A DNA stretch of 64,000 nt from Aeromonas encheleia (GCF_900637545.1 NZ_LR134376.1:3243001-3307000), one strand, 5' to 3'; numbered from the stretch's first letter, positions 37,613 to 47,014 are shown. Notes: a model not told the origin generated them from the letters alone. A program made the numbers and translations.

Positions 37613-38332
37613 ATGCAAACACCACACATTCTGATCGTCGAAGACGAACTGGTCACCCGCAACACTCTGAAAAGCATCTTCGAGGCCGAAGGCTACATCG
37701 TGCTCGAGGCCAACAATGGCGACGAGATGCATCAAGCCCTGACCACCCACACCATCAATCTGGTGATCATGGATATCAACCTGCCGGGCAAGAACGGCCT
37801 GTTGCTGGCCCGTGAGCTGCGCGAAGATGACAACATCGCCCTGATGTTCCTGACCGGTCGTGACAATGAGGTGGACAAGATCCTGGGTCTGGAGATCGGC
37901 GCCGATGATTACATCACCAAGCCGTTCAACCCTCGTGAACTGACCATCCGTGCTCGCAACCTGCTGAGCCGCACCATGAACGTCACCGCCGGTGGCGAAG
38001 AGAAGAAGCTGGTTGAGCGTTACCTGTTCAACGGCTGGGCACTGGACATCAACAGCCGCGCACTGGTCAGCCCGGCTGGGGACATGTTCAAGCTGCCCCG
38101 TTCAGAATTCCGCGCCATGCTGCACTTCTGCGAGAACCCGGGCCAGATCCAGACCCGTGCCGAGCTGCTCAAGAAGATGACAGGCCGCGAGCTGAAGCCC
38201 CACGACCGTACCGTCGATGTCACCATCCGCCGCATTCGCAAGCACTTCGAGAGCGTGGGTGACACCCCGGAAATCATCGCCACCATCCATGGCGAAGGCT
38301 ACCGTTTCTGCGGCGAGCTGGAGCAGGAATAA
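37613..38332 (+). CDS. arcA: Aerobic respiration control response regulator ArcA
   Basis: A two-component regulator of 239 residues (E. coli 238), the partner of sensor Arc[21 protein letters not shown] begins the receiver domain. The phosphoacceptor is Asp in VIMDINLPG near residue 54, with Thr in MFLTGRD and Lys in DYITKPFNP. The C-terminal OmpR/PhoB winged helix has [15 protein letters not shown] and [13 protein letters not shown] at 37613 has GGGAA upstream. ArcA represses aerobic respiration genes and activates cytochrome bd; the cydDC genes nearby are linked to the same function. Confidence 0.97.
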   Translation: MQTPHILIVEDELVTRNTLKSIFEAEGYIVLEANNGDEMHQALTTHTINLVIMDINLPGKNGLLLARELREDDNIALMFLTGRDNEVDKILGLEIGADDYITKPFNPRELTIRARNLLSRTMNVTAGGEEKKLVERYLFNGWALDINSRALVSPAGDMFKLPRSEFRAMLHFCENPGQIQTRAELLKKMTGRELKPHDRTVDVTIRRIRKHFESVGDTPEIIATIHGEGYRFCGELEQE

Positions 38333-38356
38333 GCCCGACCGGCAGAGTGTGGAGTG

Positions 38357-38385
38357 AGAGGCGCCCTTGGCGCCTCTTCTGTTTC
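38357..38385 (+). terminator. Terminator of arcA
   Basis: AGAGGCGCC, loop CTT, GGCGCCTCT, then TCTGTTT, 25 bases after the stop. Confidence 0.87.
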
Positions 38386-38415
38386 CGGCAGCCAGCGCCT
38401 GCTTGGCGTGGAAAA

Positions 38416-38450
38416 ACAAAAAACCCACTCGATTGAGTGGGCTTTTTGTT
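38416..38450 (-). terminator. Terminator of the tRNA-Gly transcript
   Basis: AAAAACCCACTC, loop GATT, GAGTGGG-C-TTTTT, with T residues on the minus strand, just beyond the tRNA-Gly(UCC) 3' end. Confidence 0.82.
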
Positions 38451-38457
38451 TGATATC

Positions 38458-38532
<75 letters not shown>

Positions 38533-38636
38533 AAGGCTCAGAAACTACTGTCGATATTCGGGGATGGGTCGGCGTCAGGGGTAGCGTGCGAGGCAGAGGC
38601 AATAACGAGACGGGTCGTCTACCGGATATCGGAATG

Positions 38637-38710
38637 TGGAGCGGGTGATGGGAATCGAACCCACGTATGCAGCTTGGGAAGCTACCGTTCTACCATTGAA
38701 CTACACCCGC
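38637..38710 (-). tRNA. glyU: tRNA-Gly (anticodon CCC)
   Basis: A 74-base minus-strand gene with encoded CCA. The acceptor stem is GCGGGTG/CACCCGC, the anticodon loop TTCCCAA (anticodon CCC), and the T arm GTGGGTTCGATTCCCAT. The two glycine tRNAs are 104 bases apart and probably share a transcript. Confidence 0.96.
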
Positions 38711-38911
38711 GTCAGTGGCCTCTACTATATGCATTTTGCCGGCGAGCGCAATCACCGCCGTCCTGTTTTTTGCCATAAATCAAGCTGTTCGGCCAACTAA
38801 TGAGCATGCAGCTGCTTTTTCAATCAATCATCTTCACGCCGCCGGATCTGCGAGGTTGCCAAGCCATGGGGGCGACGATAGTCTTGCGCCACTCGACCGA
38901 GGAGGGTGGTA

Positions 38912-40681
38912 ATGGACAAGAACACGCAGAAACATCTCTATGGCTGGTTGCGCAAACAATCGAGCCATGGCCGACGCTGGATCGGCCTCTCCATCGGCTT
39001 TGGCCTGGGTCAGGGCATGCTGATGGTCGCCCAGGCCTGGTTGCTGGCCACCCTGCTCCATGGCTTCATCATCGAAGGCACCACGCCAGAACAGTCCATC
39101 CCCCTCTTCATTAGCCTGCTGCTGGTGACCGCGGCCAAGGCCGGGCTGGCCTATGGCCGCGAGGTCGCCAGCTTCAAGGCGGGCAGCGCGGTGCGCCAGG
39201 CTATCCGCGAGCTGGTGCTCACCCGCCTCGGCCGGCTCGGTCCGGCCTACATCCAGCGCCGCCCCGCCGGCAGCTGGGCCAGCCTGCTGCTGGAGCAGAT
39301 CGAAGACATGCAGGAGTTCTTCTCCCGCTATCTGCCGCAGATGGCCGTCGCCGTGTTCATTCCCCTGGTGATCCTGGTGGCCGTGTTCCCGGTCAACTGG
39401 GCCGCCGGCATCATACTGCTCGGCACCGCCCCCCTGATCCCGCTCTTCATGATCCTGGTGGGGGTCGGCGCCGCCGATGCCAACCGCCGCAACTTCCAGT
39501 CGCTGGCGCGGCTCTCCGGTCACTTCCTCGATCGCCTGAAGGGATTGCGCACCCTGCAACTCTTCCTGCGCACCCAGGCCGAAGGTGAGGCCATTCGCGA
39601 CGCCTCGGAAGATTTTCGGGAGCGCACCATGGAGGTGCTGCGGCTCGCCTTCCTCAGCACCGCCGTGCTGGAGTTCTTCGCCGCCATCGCGGTGGCGCTG
39701 GTGGCGGTCTATTTCGGCTTCTCCTACATAGATCACCTGAACTTCGGCAACTATGGCGTCAAAGTTACCCTCTTTACCGGCCTGTTCGTGCTGTTCCTCG
39801 CCCCCGAGTTCTACGCCCCGCTGCGTGAACTCGGCGCCAACTATCACGCCAAGGCGCAAGCCATAGGTGCCGCCGAACAGCTGCTGGAGTTTCTGGAGGC
39901 CGAGGTCAGCGAACCCGCCTCCGGGCATACCTCCTTCCAGGCCGATGGCCCCATCAGGGTAGAGGCCCGCGCCCTGGAGGTGCTGAGCGCCGAGGGCAAG
40001 GTGCTGGTCGGCCCGCTCGACTTCCAGCTGGCGCCCGGTTCACGCACGGCCCTGGTCGGCATCAGCGGCGCAGGCAAGAGCTCGCTGGTCAACGCCCTGC
40101 TCGGCTTCGCCCCCTATCGCGGCGAACTGAAGGTCAACGGGCAGGAGCTCGCCGAGCTGGATATGAGCCAGTGGCGCCTGCAACTGGGCTGGCTATCCCA
40201 GAACCCGCAGCTGTTCCACGCCAGCCTCCGTGACAACCTGCTGCTGGCCAGGCCTTCCGCAAGCGACGCCGAGTTGGAAGCAGCCCTGAAACGGGCCCAA
40301 GCCTGGGAGTTTGCCAGCGAGAAGGGGTTCGACTATCAGGTCGGCGATCAGGCCGGCGGCCTCTCGGTCGGCCAGGCCCAGCGCCTCGCCCTGGCCCGCA
40401 CCCTGCTCAAGTCCACCCAGCTGATGGTGCTGGATGAACCCACCGCCAGCCTGGACCGCCATTCCGAGCGCGCCATCATGAGCACGCTCGAGCAGGCGAG
40501 CGCAGGCCAGACCCTGCTGATGATCACCCACCGCCTCGATCAGCTCAGCCAGATGGACAACATCCTGGTGCTGGAACGCGGCCAGCTGGTGGAGCAAGGC
40601 CATTTCTCCCAACTCAGCCAGGCCCGTGGGCCCTTCGCCCGGCTGCTGTCCCAACGTTCAGGGGATTCTCTCGATGACTGA
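38912..40681 (+). CDS. cydD: CydD subunit of the cysteine/glutathione ABC exporter
   Basis: One half of the heterodimeric CydDC ABC transporter, which exports cysteine and glutathione to the periplasm and is needed to assemble cytochrome bd. The 589-residue protein has an N-terminal membrane domain (about 20-320; LGRLGPAYIQRRPAGSW, GTAPLIPLFMILVGVGAADANRRNF) and a C-terminal ATPase: Walker A GISGAGKSSL, signature LSVGQAQRLALART, Walker B LMVLDEPTASLD. ATG at 38912 has GGAGG upstream; the GTG at 38906 lies too close to it. It overlaps cydC by eight bases. Confidence 0.95.
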   Translation: MDKNTQKHLYGWLRKQSSHGRRWIGLSIGFGLGQGMLMVAQAWLLATLLHGFIIEGTTPEQSIPLFISLLLVTAAKAGLAYGREVASFKAGSAVRQAIRELVLTRLGRLGPAYIQRRPAGSWASLLLEQIEDMQEFFSRYLPQMAVAVFIPLVILVAVFPVNWAAGIILLGTAPLIPLFMILVGVGAADANRRNFQSLARLSGHFLDRLKGLRTLQLFLRTQAEGEAIRDASEDFRERTMEVLRLAFLSTAVLEFFAAIAVALVAVYFGFSYIDHLNFGNYGVKVTLFTGLFVLFLAPEFYAPLRELGANYHAKAQAIGAAEQLLEFLEAEVSEPASGHTSFQADGPIRVEARALEVLSAEGKVLVGPLDFQLAPGSRTALVGISGAGKSSLVNALLGFAPYRGELKVNGQELAELDMSQWRLQLGWLSQNPQLFHASLRDNLLLARPSASDAELEAALKRAQAWEFASEKGFDYQVGDQAGGLSVGQAQRLALARTLLKSTQLMVLDEPTASLDRHSERAIMSTLEQASAGQTLLMITHRLDQLSQMDNILVLERGQLVEQGHFSQLSQARGPFARLLSQRSGDSLDD

Positions 40682-42404
40682 TCTACTGCCGTTCCTGCGC
40701 CTCTACCGCCAGCACTGGCTCAGCCTCTCGCTGGGTCTGCTGCTGGCCTTCGTCACCCTGGTGGCCGGCATGGGGCTGCTGTCCCTCTCCGGCTGGTTCC
40801 TCTCCGCCGCCGCCGTGGCCGGGCTGGCCGTCGCCAGCCGCGACACCTTCAACTACATGACCCCGGCCGGCGGGGTGCGCTTCTTCTCCATAGTGCGCAC
40901 CGCCAGCCGCTGGGGCGAGCGAGTGGTGAGCCACGATGCCACCTTCCGGGTGCTGACCCGGCTACGAGTCTGGTTCTGGCAGAAACTCTCGCCGCTCTCC
41001 ACCGGCACCCTGGCCGGCTTTCGGCAGGCGGACCTGCTCAACCGGCTGGTGGCCGACATCGACGCCATGGATCATGTCTACCTGCGCCTCATCACCCCCA
41101 TAGGGGCGGCCCTGCTCAGCTGTGCCGGGCTGGTGTTCTTCCTCTCCTTCTTCGACAGCCGCCTGGCGCTGACCCTGGGAGCCATACTGCTGCTCGGCAT
41201 GCTGGCCCTGCCGCTGGTGTTCTACTTCGCCGGCCGCAAGCCGGGCCAGGCGCTGATCGCCGAGAAATCCAGCCTGCGCACCCGGCTGGTGGACTATCTG
41301 GACGGCCAGGCCGAGCTGCAGATGTTTGCCGCCGCCCCCAAGGCGCTCGCCGAGCTGCAACAGGCCGAGCAGGCCCTGATCCGCGCCCAGGCCCGCATGG
41401 CCAGGGTGAGCGGCCTGGCCAATGCCAGCGTCCAGCTGCTGAGCGGCTGGACCCTGACCCTGATGCTGTGGCTGGCCGGTCATGGCGTCGGGGGCGCGAT
41501 GCCGGATCCCATCACGGCGCTGATGGTGTTCGCCACCCTGGCGAGCTTCGAGGCGCTGCTGCCGCTGGCGGGGGCCTTCCAGCACCTCTCCACCAGCCTC
41601 ACCTCGGCCCGTCGTCTCAACGAGATCCTGCAAGATGCCAAGGCCCCCGAGTGGGGGGATGAACAACAGCATGCCCGCGAGGGTTCCCTGCAGATCCGCG
41701 ACCTCCATTTCACCTACCCCGGCCATGACCAACCCGTGCTGCGGGGCTGCTCCTTAGAGCTGCAGGCTGGCGAGAAGTTGGCGCTGCTGGGCCAGACCGG
41801 CTGCGGCAAGTCCACCCTGATGGGGCTGCTGACCCGCGAGTGGGAGATGCAGGCGGGCGAGATCCTGCTGGATGGCAGGCCGCTCACGACTTATGGGGAA
41901 GGGGCGCTGCGCACCTCCTGCTCGGTGGTGAGCCAGCGGGTGCACCTGTTTGCCGCCACCCTGCGGGACAACCTCAAGCTGGCCGCCCCGGCCGCCAGCG
42001 ATGAGCGGCTTGTCGAGGTATTGAACCTGGTGGGGCTCGCCGCCCTGCTGGAAGATGAGGAAGGTCTCGATGCCTGGCTGGGGGATGGTGGACGGCCCCT
42101 CTCCGGCGGCGAGCGCCGCCGCATCGGCATCGCCCGCGCCCTGTTGCACGATGCGCCGCTCTGGCTGCTGGATGAGCCGACCGAGGGGCTCGACAGCCAG
42201 ACCGAGCGCGAGATCATGGCCCTGCTGTTCAAGCTCGGCGCCGAGCGCTCCCTGCTGCTCATCTCCCATCGCCTGCTGGGGCTGGAGCAGATGGACAGGA
42301 TAGCCCTGATGGAAGAGGGGCAGATCCGCCTCTGCGCCCCTCACGCAGAGCTGCTGGCCGACGACTACTACCGCAGCCTCCATCAGCGGTTGGCACCGGT
42401 CTGA
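40674..42404 (+). CDS. cydC: CydC subunit of the cysteine/glutathione ABC exporter
   Basis: The second half of CydDC, 576 residues. MTDLLPFLRLYRQHWLSLSL opens the membrane domain (LLSLSGWFLSAAAVAG). The ATPase has Walker A LLGQTGCGKSTL near residue 367, signature LSGGERRRIGIARAL, and Walker B LWLLDEPTEGLD. The start overlaps the cydD end (40674-40681), so the two are translated together. The final ~30 codons plus the following bases are repeated three more times downstream; the first stop, at 42402-42404, gives the normal length. Confidence 0.95.
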   Translation: MTDLLPFLRLYRQHWLSLSLGLLLAFVTLVAGMGLLSLSGWFLSAAAVAGLAVASRDTFNYMTPAGGVRFFSIVRTASRWGERVVSHDATFRVLTRLRVWFWQKLSPLSTGTLAGFRQADLLNRLVADIDAMDHVYLRLITPIGAALLSCAGLVFFLSFFDSRLALTLGAILLLGMLALPLVFYFAGRKPGQALIAEKSSLRTRLVDYLDGQAELQMFAAAPKALAELQQAEQALIRAQARMARVSGLANASVQLLSGWTLTLMLWLAGHGVGGAMPDPITALMVFATLASFEALLPLAGAFQHLSTSLTSARRLNEILQDAKAPEWGDEQQHAREGSLQIRDLHFTYPGHDQPVLRGCSLELQAGEKLALLGQTGCGKSTLMGLLTREWEMQAGEILLDGRPLTTYGEGALRTSCSVVSQRVHLFAATLRDNLKLAAPAASDERLVEVLNLVGLAALLEDEEGLDAWLGDGGRPLSGGERRRIGIARALLHDAPLWLLDEPTEGLDSQTEREIMALLFKLGAERSLLLISHRLLGLEQMDRIALMEEGQIRLCAPHAELLADDYYRSLHQRLAPV

Positions 42405-42786
42405 TCCGCCGTTATCGGAGCAACATAAGGGAAGAGGGGCAGATCCACCTGTGTGCCCCACACTCTTCCCAGAGTTGCTGGCCGATGACGACTACCGCAG
42501 CCTCCATCAGCGGCTGGCGCCGGTCTGATCCGCCGTTATCAGGCCTAAATAAAGGAACAGGGGCGGATCCACCGATGCGCCTCTCACTCTTCCAGGAGTT
42601 GCTGGCTGACGACTACTATCTCAGCCTCCACCAGCAGGCTGGCACCGGTCTGATCCCGTCTTTCCTGAGTAAGAGAAGAGATAGAGGGGCGCCTCCGTCG
42701 GTGCGCCCCTCACTCTCTCAGGAGTTGCTGGCCGATGACGACTACCGCAGTCTCCATCAGCGGCTGGCGCCGGTCTGATCCCCGTC
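42312..42786 (+). repeat. Four degenerate tandem copies of the cydC 3' end
   Basis: The native segment from GAAGAGGGG (42312) through the stop at 42404 recurs with units beginning near 42431, 42555 and 42680. The equivalent stop codons are at 42528, 42653 and 42778. The period is about 124-125 bases. Each unit keeps the coding shape of CydC's tail (LLADDxYRSLHQRLAPV-like) and ends just past the stop, but has diverged. An open frame at 42485-42778 is a by-product of these copies. Confidence 0.92.
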
Positions 42787-42876
42787 ATGCCCCCTCCCTA
42801 TGGCTAAAAATGGGGCTGGTCCCGGGCAGCGACTGGCCCCTATAATGGCCCCCTCACTGTTCAACAAGAAGCCGAC

Positions 42877-43248
42877 ATGAAACGCCTGACTCTACTGCTG
42901 CCCCTCATCGCCTCTGGCTGCGCCGATTTCTCCTTCAACAGCAATCTGGACAAGGAAAACTTCGACGAGTATTTCAAGCCGGGCGGCGTCCAGATCTATG
43001 AGCAGGGTCAGCTTGCCGACCTCAACTACCTCTACCTCGGCACCGTCGAGGGGGAATCCTGCCAGATCGATGCCAATCAGCCGGTGCCCAATGCCGGTGA
43101 GGCCCGCACCCTGGCCCGCCGCCGCGTGGCGGACATGGGCGGTAACGGCGTCAGCTTCGACAAGTGCGCCGAGTTCAGCGATGTGCCGGGCTGCCTGAAG
43201 CAGGTGATCTGCTACGGCCAGGCGCTGAAAGTCGCCGAAGTGAAGTAA
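42877..43248 (+). CDS. rcsF: RcsF-like outer-membrane stress-sensor lipoprotein
   Basis: A 123-residue lipoprotein. MKRLTLLLPLIASGCAD has the lipobox with Cys at 15. The C-terminal domain has four cysteines in GESCQID, FDKCAEF, PGCLKQVICYG, matching the two-disulfide core of RcsF, which relays envelope stress to the Rcs phosphorelay. E. coli RcsF is 134 residues with a longer proline-rich linker. In E. coli rcsF lies next to trmO; here trmO is 1.8 kb away. I do not see other rcs genes in the window. Confidence 0.85.
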   Translation: MKRLTLLLPLIASGCADFSFNSNLDKENFDEYFKPGGVQIYEQGQLADLNYLYLGTVEGESCQIDANQPVPNAGEARTLARRRVADMGGNGVSFDKCAEFSDVPGCLKQVICYGQALKVAEVK

Positions 43249-43257
43249 GCCGCCCCC

Positions 43258-43644
43258 ATGGCACTGGCCATAGTCCGACTCGGCAGCCCCCGTCTGCCGG
43301 ACGAAGGTCTGCGCATCGGCACAGTGCGTCGCCCGCCCCGTGGCGTCCCCAAAGCTAAGTTTGCCAGCCAGGATTGGTACGATGTCTGGTTCCCGAACCT
43401 GGCTCCCAGTAGCGACACCATGAAGCTGGGTCAGGCCGCCGAGACGCCAGCTCAGTGGACCGCCTTCTGCCGGCAGTACAAGGCCGAGATGGCCAGTCCC
43501 TCTGCCCGCCACGATCTGGCGTTGCTGGCTGCCCTCTCCCACCACACCAACCTGTCGCTGGGCTGTTATTGCGAGCAGGAGTCCCGCTGCCATCGCACCA
43601 TCCTCAGGGAGCTGCTAGTCGGCTCCGGCGCCACCCTGCGTTGA
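43258..43644 (+). CDS. DUF488 family protein
   Basis: A 128-residue protein with the DUF488 pattern: RIGTVRRPPRGVPK, DWYDVWFPNLAPS, W..FCRQYKAEM, and CYCEQESRCHRTILRELL, where paired cysteines and a histidine end the domain. The function is unknown. It starts ten bases after the rcsF stop, so the two probably share a transcript ending at the hairpin at 43656. Confidence 0.85.
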   Translation: MALAIVRLGSPRLPDEGLRIGTVRRPPRGVPKAKFASQDWYDVWFPNLAPSSDTMKLGQAAETPAQWTAFCRQYKAEMASPSARHDLALLAALSHHTNLSLGCYCEQESRCHRTILRELLVGSGATLR

Positions 43645-43655
43645 GCCACCGATAG

Positions 43656-43692
43656 ACAGAGAGGGCGTCCCATGGGACGCCCTCTCTGTTTT
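43656..43692. terminator. Strong hairpin terminator between convergent genes
   Basis: ACAGAGAGGGCGTCCC, loop AT, GGGACGCCCTCTCTGT, followed by TTTT. The 16-bp perfect stem can serve both DUF488 (plus) and the epimerase (minus). Confidence 0.9.
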
Positions 43693-43718
43693 TACTCTGC
43701 AACCAGATGCTTGCCTGT

Positions 43719-44714
43719 TCACACGACGCTCTGCGTCGAGAGCCGCCGCCGCAAGGCCTGCTCCTCCCCGGCACTGAGCCCGGTCTGCGCCTCATCGACG
43801 ACCCCGGTCGCCAACCAGTCGGCGAGATCCGCCACCGTCTCCTCCAGCGGCCGGAAGTTGAGCCCCTGCACTATGGCGGCCTCGGCACTGATGCAGCCAT
43901 AGCCGGCATATTCGGCCAGCTCGTTGGGCAATAGCGTGGGGTAGCTCTGCCAGGGCTCGATGCCGGCGTCCAGCAAGGCGGGCCAGGGCACCCACTCAAG
44001 CTGCAGCGGTTCGCGCGGGGCCAGCCGGGCGGCGAGGCGCGCCACCCAGTCCGCCAGCTCAATGCCGGGTTTGAGCAGGTTGAAGCAGCCCCCCAGCTGT
44101 TGCTCGGCGGCCCGCAACACGAATTCGGCGCAGTCCCGTACATCCAGATATTGCAGCCGATCCTGGCCCGAACCCGGCAACAGCCAGGGACCCCCTCGCT
44201 GCACCCGCTTCACCCACCAGGCCAGGCGGCCGGTCGGATCAAAGGGGCCGCACAGCACGCCGGGGCGCAGAATGCAGAGCCGCTCCCCCCAGCGGGCGCG
44301 ATATTCGGCCTCGCACAGCACCTTCAGCGGACCGTAGTCGGTGACTGACTCGTCGATGGCCACCTCGTGCAGCGGTGCCGACTCATCCATCCCCTCCTGG
44401 GCGAAGTCGCGATAGACGCTGATGGTGGAGATGAAGATCAGCCGCTCGCAGCGCCCCAGCAAGGTCCTGGACAGGCTGGCCGCCTGCTCGGGCCGGTAGC
44501 AGCAGGTGTCGATGGCCAGATCCCAATGCAGCCCTTCCGCCTGCAGCGCACCGAGCTGCTGATCCCTGTCACCCTGTAGCAGGGTCAGCTCACGCCAGTC
44601 GGGATGCTGGCGATGACCGCGATTGAACAACGTCACCTCGTGGCCCCAATCCAGCGCCAGCGAGCTGAGATAGCGACCCAGAAACCCGGTGCCGCCGATG
44701 ATAAGCAGTTTCAT
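43719..44714 (-). CDS. NAD-dependent epimerase/dehydratase-family (extended SDR) protein
   Basis: A 331-residue extended short-chain dehydrogenase. MKLLIIGGTGFLGRYL is the GxxGxxG NAD(P) motif, followed by NRGHRQ, a specificity segment resembling plant CSP41-type proteins. FISTISVYRDF holds the catalytic Ser; the expected YxxxK appears as YGPLK. RPGVLCGPFDPTGRL and LDVRDCAEFVL also fit. The substrate is unknown. The gene fires away from trmO, and the shared upstream region contains a minisatellite. Confidence 0.87.
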   Translation of the reverse strand: MKLLIIGGTGFLGRYLSSLALDWGHEVTLFNRGHRQHPDWRELTLLQGDRDQQLGALQAEGLHWDLAIDTCCYRPEQAASLSRTLLGRCERLIFISTISVYRDFAQEGMDESAPLHEVAIDESVTDYGPLKVLCEAEYRARWGERLCILRPGVLCGPFDPTGRLAWWVKRVQRGGPWLLPGSGQDRLQYLDVRDCAEFVLRAAEQQLGGCFNLLKPGIELADWVARLAARLAPREPLQLEWVPWPALLDAGIEPWQSYPTLLPNELAEYAGYGCISAEAAIVQGLNFRPLEETVADLADWLATGVVDEAQTGLSAGEEQALRRRLSTQSVV

Positions 44715-44725
44715 CCATGTCCCCT

Positions 44726-44895
44726 TGTTCGGTACGAACTGACCCTCTCTGCGACAGCCCCTATTTCATACCGATATACCCCCTGTTCGGCACAAACCAG
44801 CCGTCTGCGCGACAGTCCTATTTCATACCGATATACCCTGTTCGGCACAAACCAGCCATCTCCGCGACAGCCCGGATTTCGTGCCGATATACTTC
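44726..44895. repeat. Three-copy minisatellite between the epimerase gene and trmO
   Basis: Units of 58, 55 and about 57 bases begin with TGTTCGG(C/T)AC(A/G)AAC at 44726, 44784 and 44839. Each ends with a (T/G)(A/G)CCGATATAC segment. The copies differ at a handful of positions. The array covers most of the divergent upstream region and may repeat promoter elements. Confidence 0.88.
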
Positions 44896-45057
44896 CTGCC
44901 CCCACCCTACGCAAGTTGGCGCCAGGGCACAGCCCCCGGCGAGCCGGGATGGGAGCAAGATCACGGCGACAGGAGGGAAACCGGCATCGGGCGGCTATGC
45001 CTGCGTTTTCGGGCCGGCTGTGCTAAATTGCCGGGGTTTTTTAGCCGCGGATCCGCC

Positions 45058-45762
45058 ATGAAGTTCGAAATCGACACCCTCGGGATCATCCACTCTCCCT
45101 ACAAGGAGAAGTTCGCCATCCCCCGCCAGCCCGGTCTGGTCAAATCCGTCCGGGCCCGGCTCGAGCTGCTGCCCCCCTACGATCAGCCGGACGTGCTGCG
45201 CGGCATAGAGCAGTTCTCCCACCTCTGGCTCAGCTTCGTGTTTCACCAGACCATGGAGCAGGGTTGGCACCCGACGGTGCGCCCGCCACGACTGGGCGGC
45301 AACGAGCGGGTCGGGGTCTTTGCCACCCGCTCCACCTTCCGCCCCAATCCGCTGGGCCTGTCGGTGGTCGAGCTGCACGGCGTCGGCCGCGAGCGGGGCA
45401 AGCTGTGGCTGGAGCTGGGGGCGGTCGACTTGCTCGATGGCACCCCCATCGTCGACATCAAGCCCTACATTCCCTATGCCGACAGCCTGCCGGATGCCCG
45501 TGGCGGCTTCGCCCCCGAGGCCCCGACCCCGCCGCTGGCGGTAAGCTTCAGCGCCGAGGCGGAGCAGCAGCTCGCCCGACTCGCCTCCCGCCACCCCGAG
45601 CTGCGCCAGCTGGTGAGCGAGGTGCTGGCCCAGGATCCGCGGCCCGCCTACAAGAAAGGCAAGCCGGATGAAAAGCTGTACGGCGTCAGACTGTTCGATC
45701 TCAACGTGCGTTTTCAGATCCAGGAACCCCACTGCCTGGTGTCGGCCATAGATCCCGCCTGA
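45058..45762 (+). CDS. trmO: tRNA (N6-threonylcarbamoyladenosine-37-N6)-methyltransferase
   Basis: Methylates t6A37 in threonine tRNAs using S-adenosylmethionine; formerly TsaA/YaeB. The 234-residue protein starts MKFEIDTLGIIHSPYKEKFA and has IPRQPGLVKS, EQFSHLWLSFVFH, VGVFATRSTFRPNPLGLSVVEL, DLLDGTPIVDIKPYIPYAD and DPRPAYKKG, the UPF0066 signature set. ATG at 45058 is chosen by homology. There is no good Shine-Dalgarno; GCGGATCC precedes it. The proximity to rcsF is conserved from E. coli. Confidence 0.95.
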   Translation: MKFEIDTLGIIHSPYKEKFAIPRQPGLVKSVRARLELLPPYDQPDVLRGIEQFSHLWLSFVFHQTMEQGWHPTVRPPRLGGNERVGVFATRSTFRPNPLGLSVVELHGVGRERGKLWLELGAVDLLDGTPIVDIKPYIPYADSLPDARGGFAPEAPTPPLAVSFSAEAEQQLARLASRHPELRQLVSEVLAQDPRPAYKKGKPDEKLYGVRLFDLNVRFQIQEPHCLVSAIDPA

Positions 45763-45784
45763 GCACCCCTGAGATCACGCCCAT

Positions 45785-45812
45785 AAAAAAACCACCCGCC
45801 GGGTGGTTTTTG
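45785..45812. terminator. Terminator between trmO and the KAS III-like gene
   Basis: AAAAACCACCC, loop GCC, GGGTGGTTTTT: a symmetric hairpin with A/T flanks on both sides, suited to both convergent genes. Confidence 0.9.
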
Positions 45813-45836
45813 CATGTTACGCCTGTGCCTGCCAGA

Positions 45837-46958
45837 TCAGAGGCGCTGCAGCAGCAGGCTGCCGATGGAGTAGCCGGCGCCGAAGGAGCAGAGCACGCCA
45901 CGGGCCCCGCTCGGCAGGTCCTGGTTGAACAGGTGGAAGGCGATGATGGAGCCCGCCGAGCTGGTGTTGCCGTAGCTGTCCAGGATCACCGGTGCCTCCT
46001 GCTGGCTGGCATCGTGCCCCAGCAGCTTGCGGCCGATGAACTGGTTCATGGTGAGGTTGGCCTGATGCAGCCAGAGCCGGCTCAGGGCATCCGCCCCCCA
46101 GCCCTGCTCGCCGAGCTGGCGCTCTATCTGTTCGCACACCAGCGGCAGCACCTCCTTGAACACCTTGCGCCCCTGCTGGCGAAACAGCTTGTCATCGCCG
46201 TAGCGGGTGCGTGGGCTGAACCGGTTCAGGAAGCCGAAGTTGTTGCGGATGTTGTTGGAATACTGGGTCGCCAACTTGCTGGCCACCAGCTGCCAGGCCC
46301 CTGCCACCTTGCAATCCGCCTCCCGCTCCAGCAGCACGGCGGTGCAGGCGTCGCCGAAGATGAAGTGGCTGTCTCTGTCCCTGAAATTGAGGTGGCCCGA
46401 GCAGATCTCCGGGCTCACCACCAGCGCCAGTTTGGCGGTACCGGCCGCCAGCAGATCCGCCGCCGTCTTGATGCCGAAGGTGGCGGACGAGCAGGCTACG
46501 TTCATGTCGAACGCCATGCCACCGGCACCGAGATAGTGCTGCAGCTCGATGGAGAGCGCCGGGTAGGGACGCGGCATGTTGGAGGCGGCGACTATCACCA
46601 GATCGATCTCGGCGGGTTCGCGACCGGCGGCGATCAGTGCCTGCTCGGCGGCCGCCACCGCCATCTCCACCATGATGGAGGGCTTGTCATCCGGGCGCTC
46701 TGCCAGCAGCGGCTGCATGATGTCCGGATCCAGCACCCCCTCCTTGCTCACCAGGTAACGGCTCTTGATGCCGGAGGCCTTCTCGATGAACTCGCAGCTG
46801 GAGTGCTGCTTGGCCGCCAGCTGACCGGCGTCGATGGCGGAGGCGTTCTCCTCGTTGTAGAGATCCACATACTGGTTGAAGGCGGCCACCAGCTCTTCGT
46901 TGCTGACGGCAAAGGGCGGGGTATAGAGGCCTGAGCCACTGATCACGATAGAAGTCAT
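45837..46958 (-). CDS. 3-oxoacyl-ACP synthase III (FabH-like)
   Basis: A 373-residue thiolase-fold condensing enzyme. The catalytic triad is visible: Cys in NVACSSATFG, His in WLHQANLTM, Asn in YGNTSSAGS. The C-terminus GVLCSFGAGYSIGSLLLQRL is typical. It is longer than housekeeping FabH (about 317) and belongs to the long FabH-like class known from Aeromonas and Shewanella relatives; the true acyl substrate is unclear. ATG at 46958 has AGGAGC upstream. It lies 56 bases after the VWA gene and is probably in the same operon. Confidence 0.88.
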   Translation of the reverse strand: MTSIVISGSGLYTPPFAVSNEELVAAFNQYVDLYNEENASAIDAGQLAAKQHSSCEFIEKASGIKSRYLVSKEGVLDPDIMQPLLAERPDDKPSIMVEMAVAAAEQALIAAGREPAEIDLVIVAASNMPRPYPALSIELQHYLGAGGMAFDMNVACSSATFGIKTAADLLAAGTAKLALVVSPEICSGHLNFRDRDSHFIFGDACTAVLLEREADCKVAGAWQLVASKLATQYSNNIRNNFGFLNRFSPRTRYGDDKLFRQQGRKVFKEVLPLVCEQIERQLGEQGWGADALSRLWLHQANLTMNQFIGRKLLGHDASQQEAPVILDSYGNTSSAGSIIAFHLFNQDLPSGARGVLCSFGAGYSIGSLLLQRL

Positions 46959-47014
46959 CTTTGCTCCTGGCCGGGTGCGATCCCGGCTTGTCTGTTTTGT
47001 AGGGTATGAGAGGG

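Noticed and set aside
42485..42778. A 97-codon open frame after cydC
   Set aside because: It is made of the degenerate cydC-tail copies read in one frame. No start signal or independent protein character is visible.
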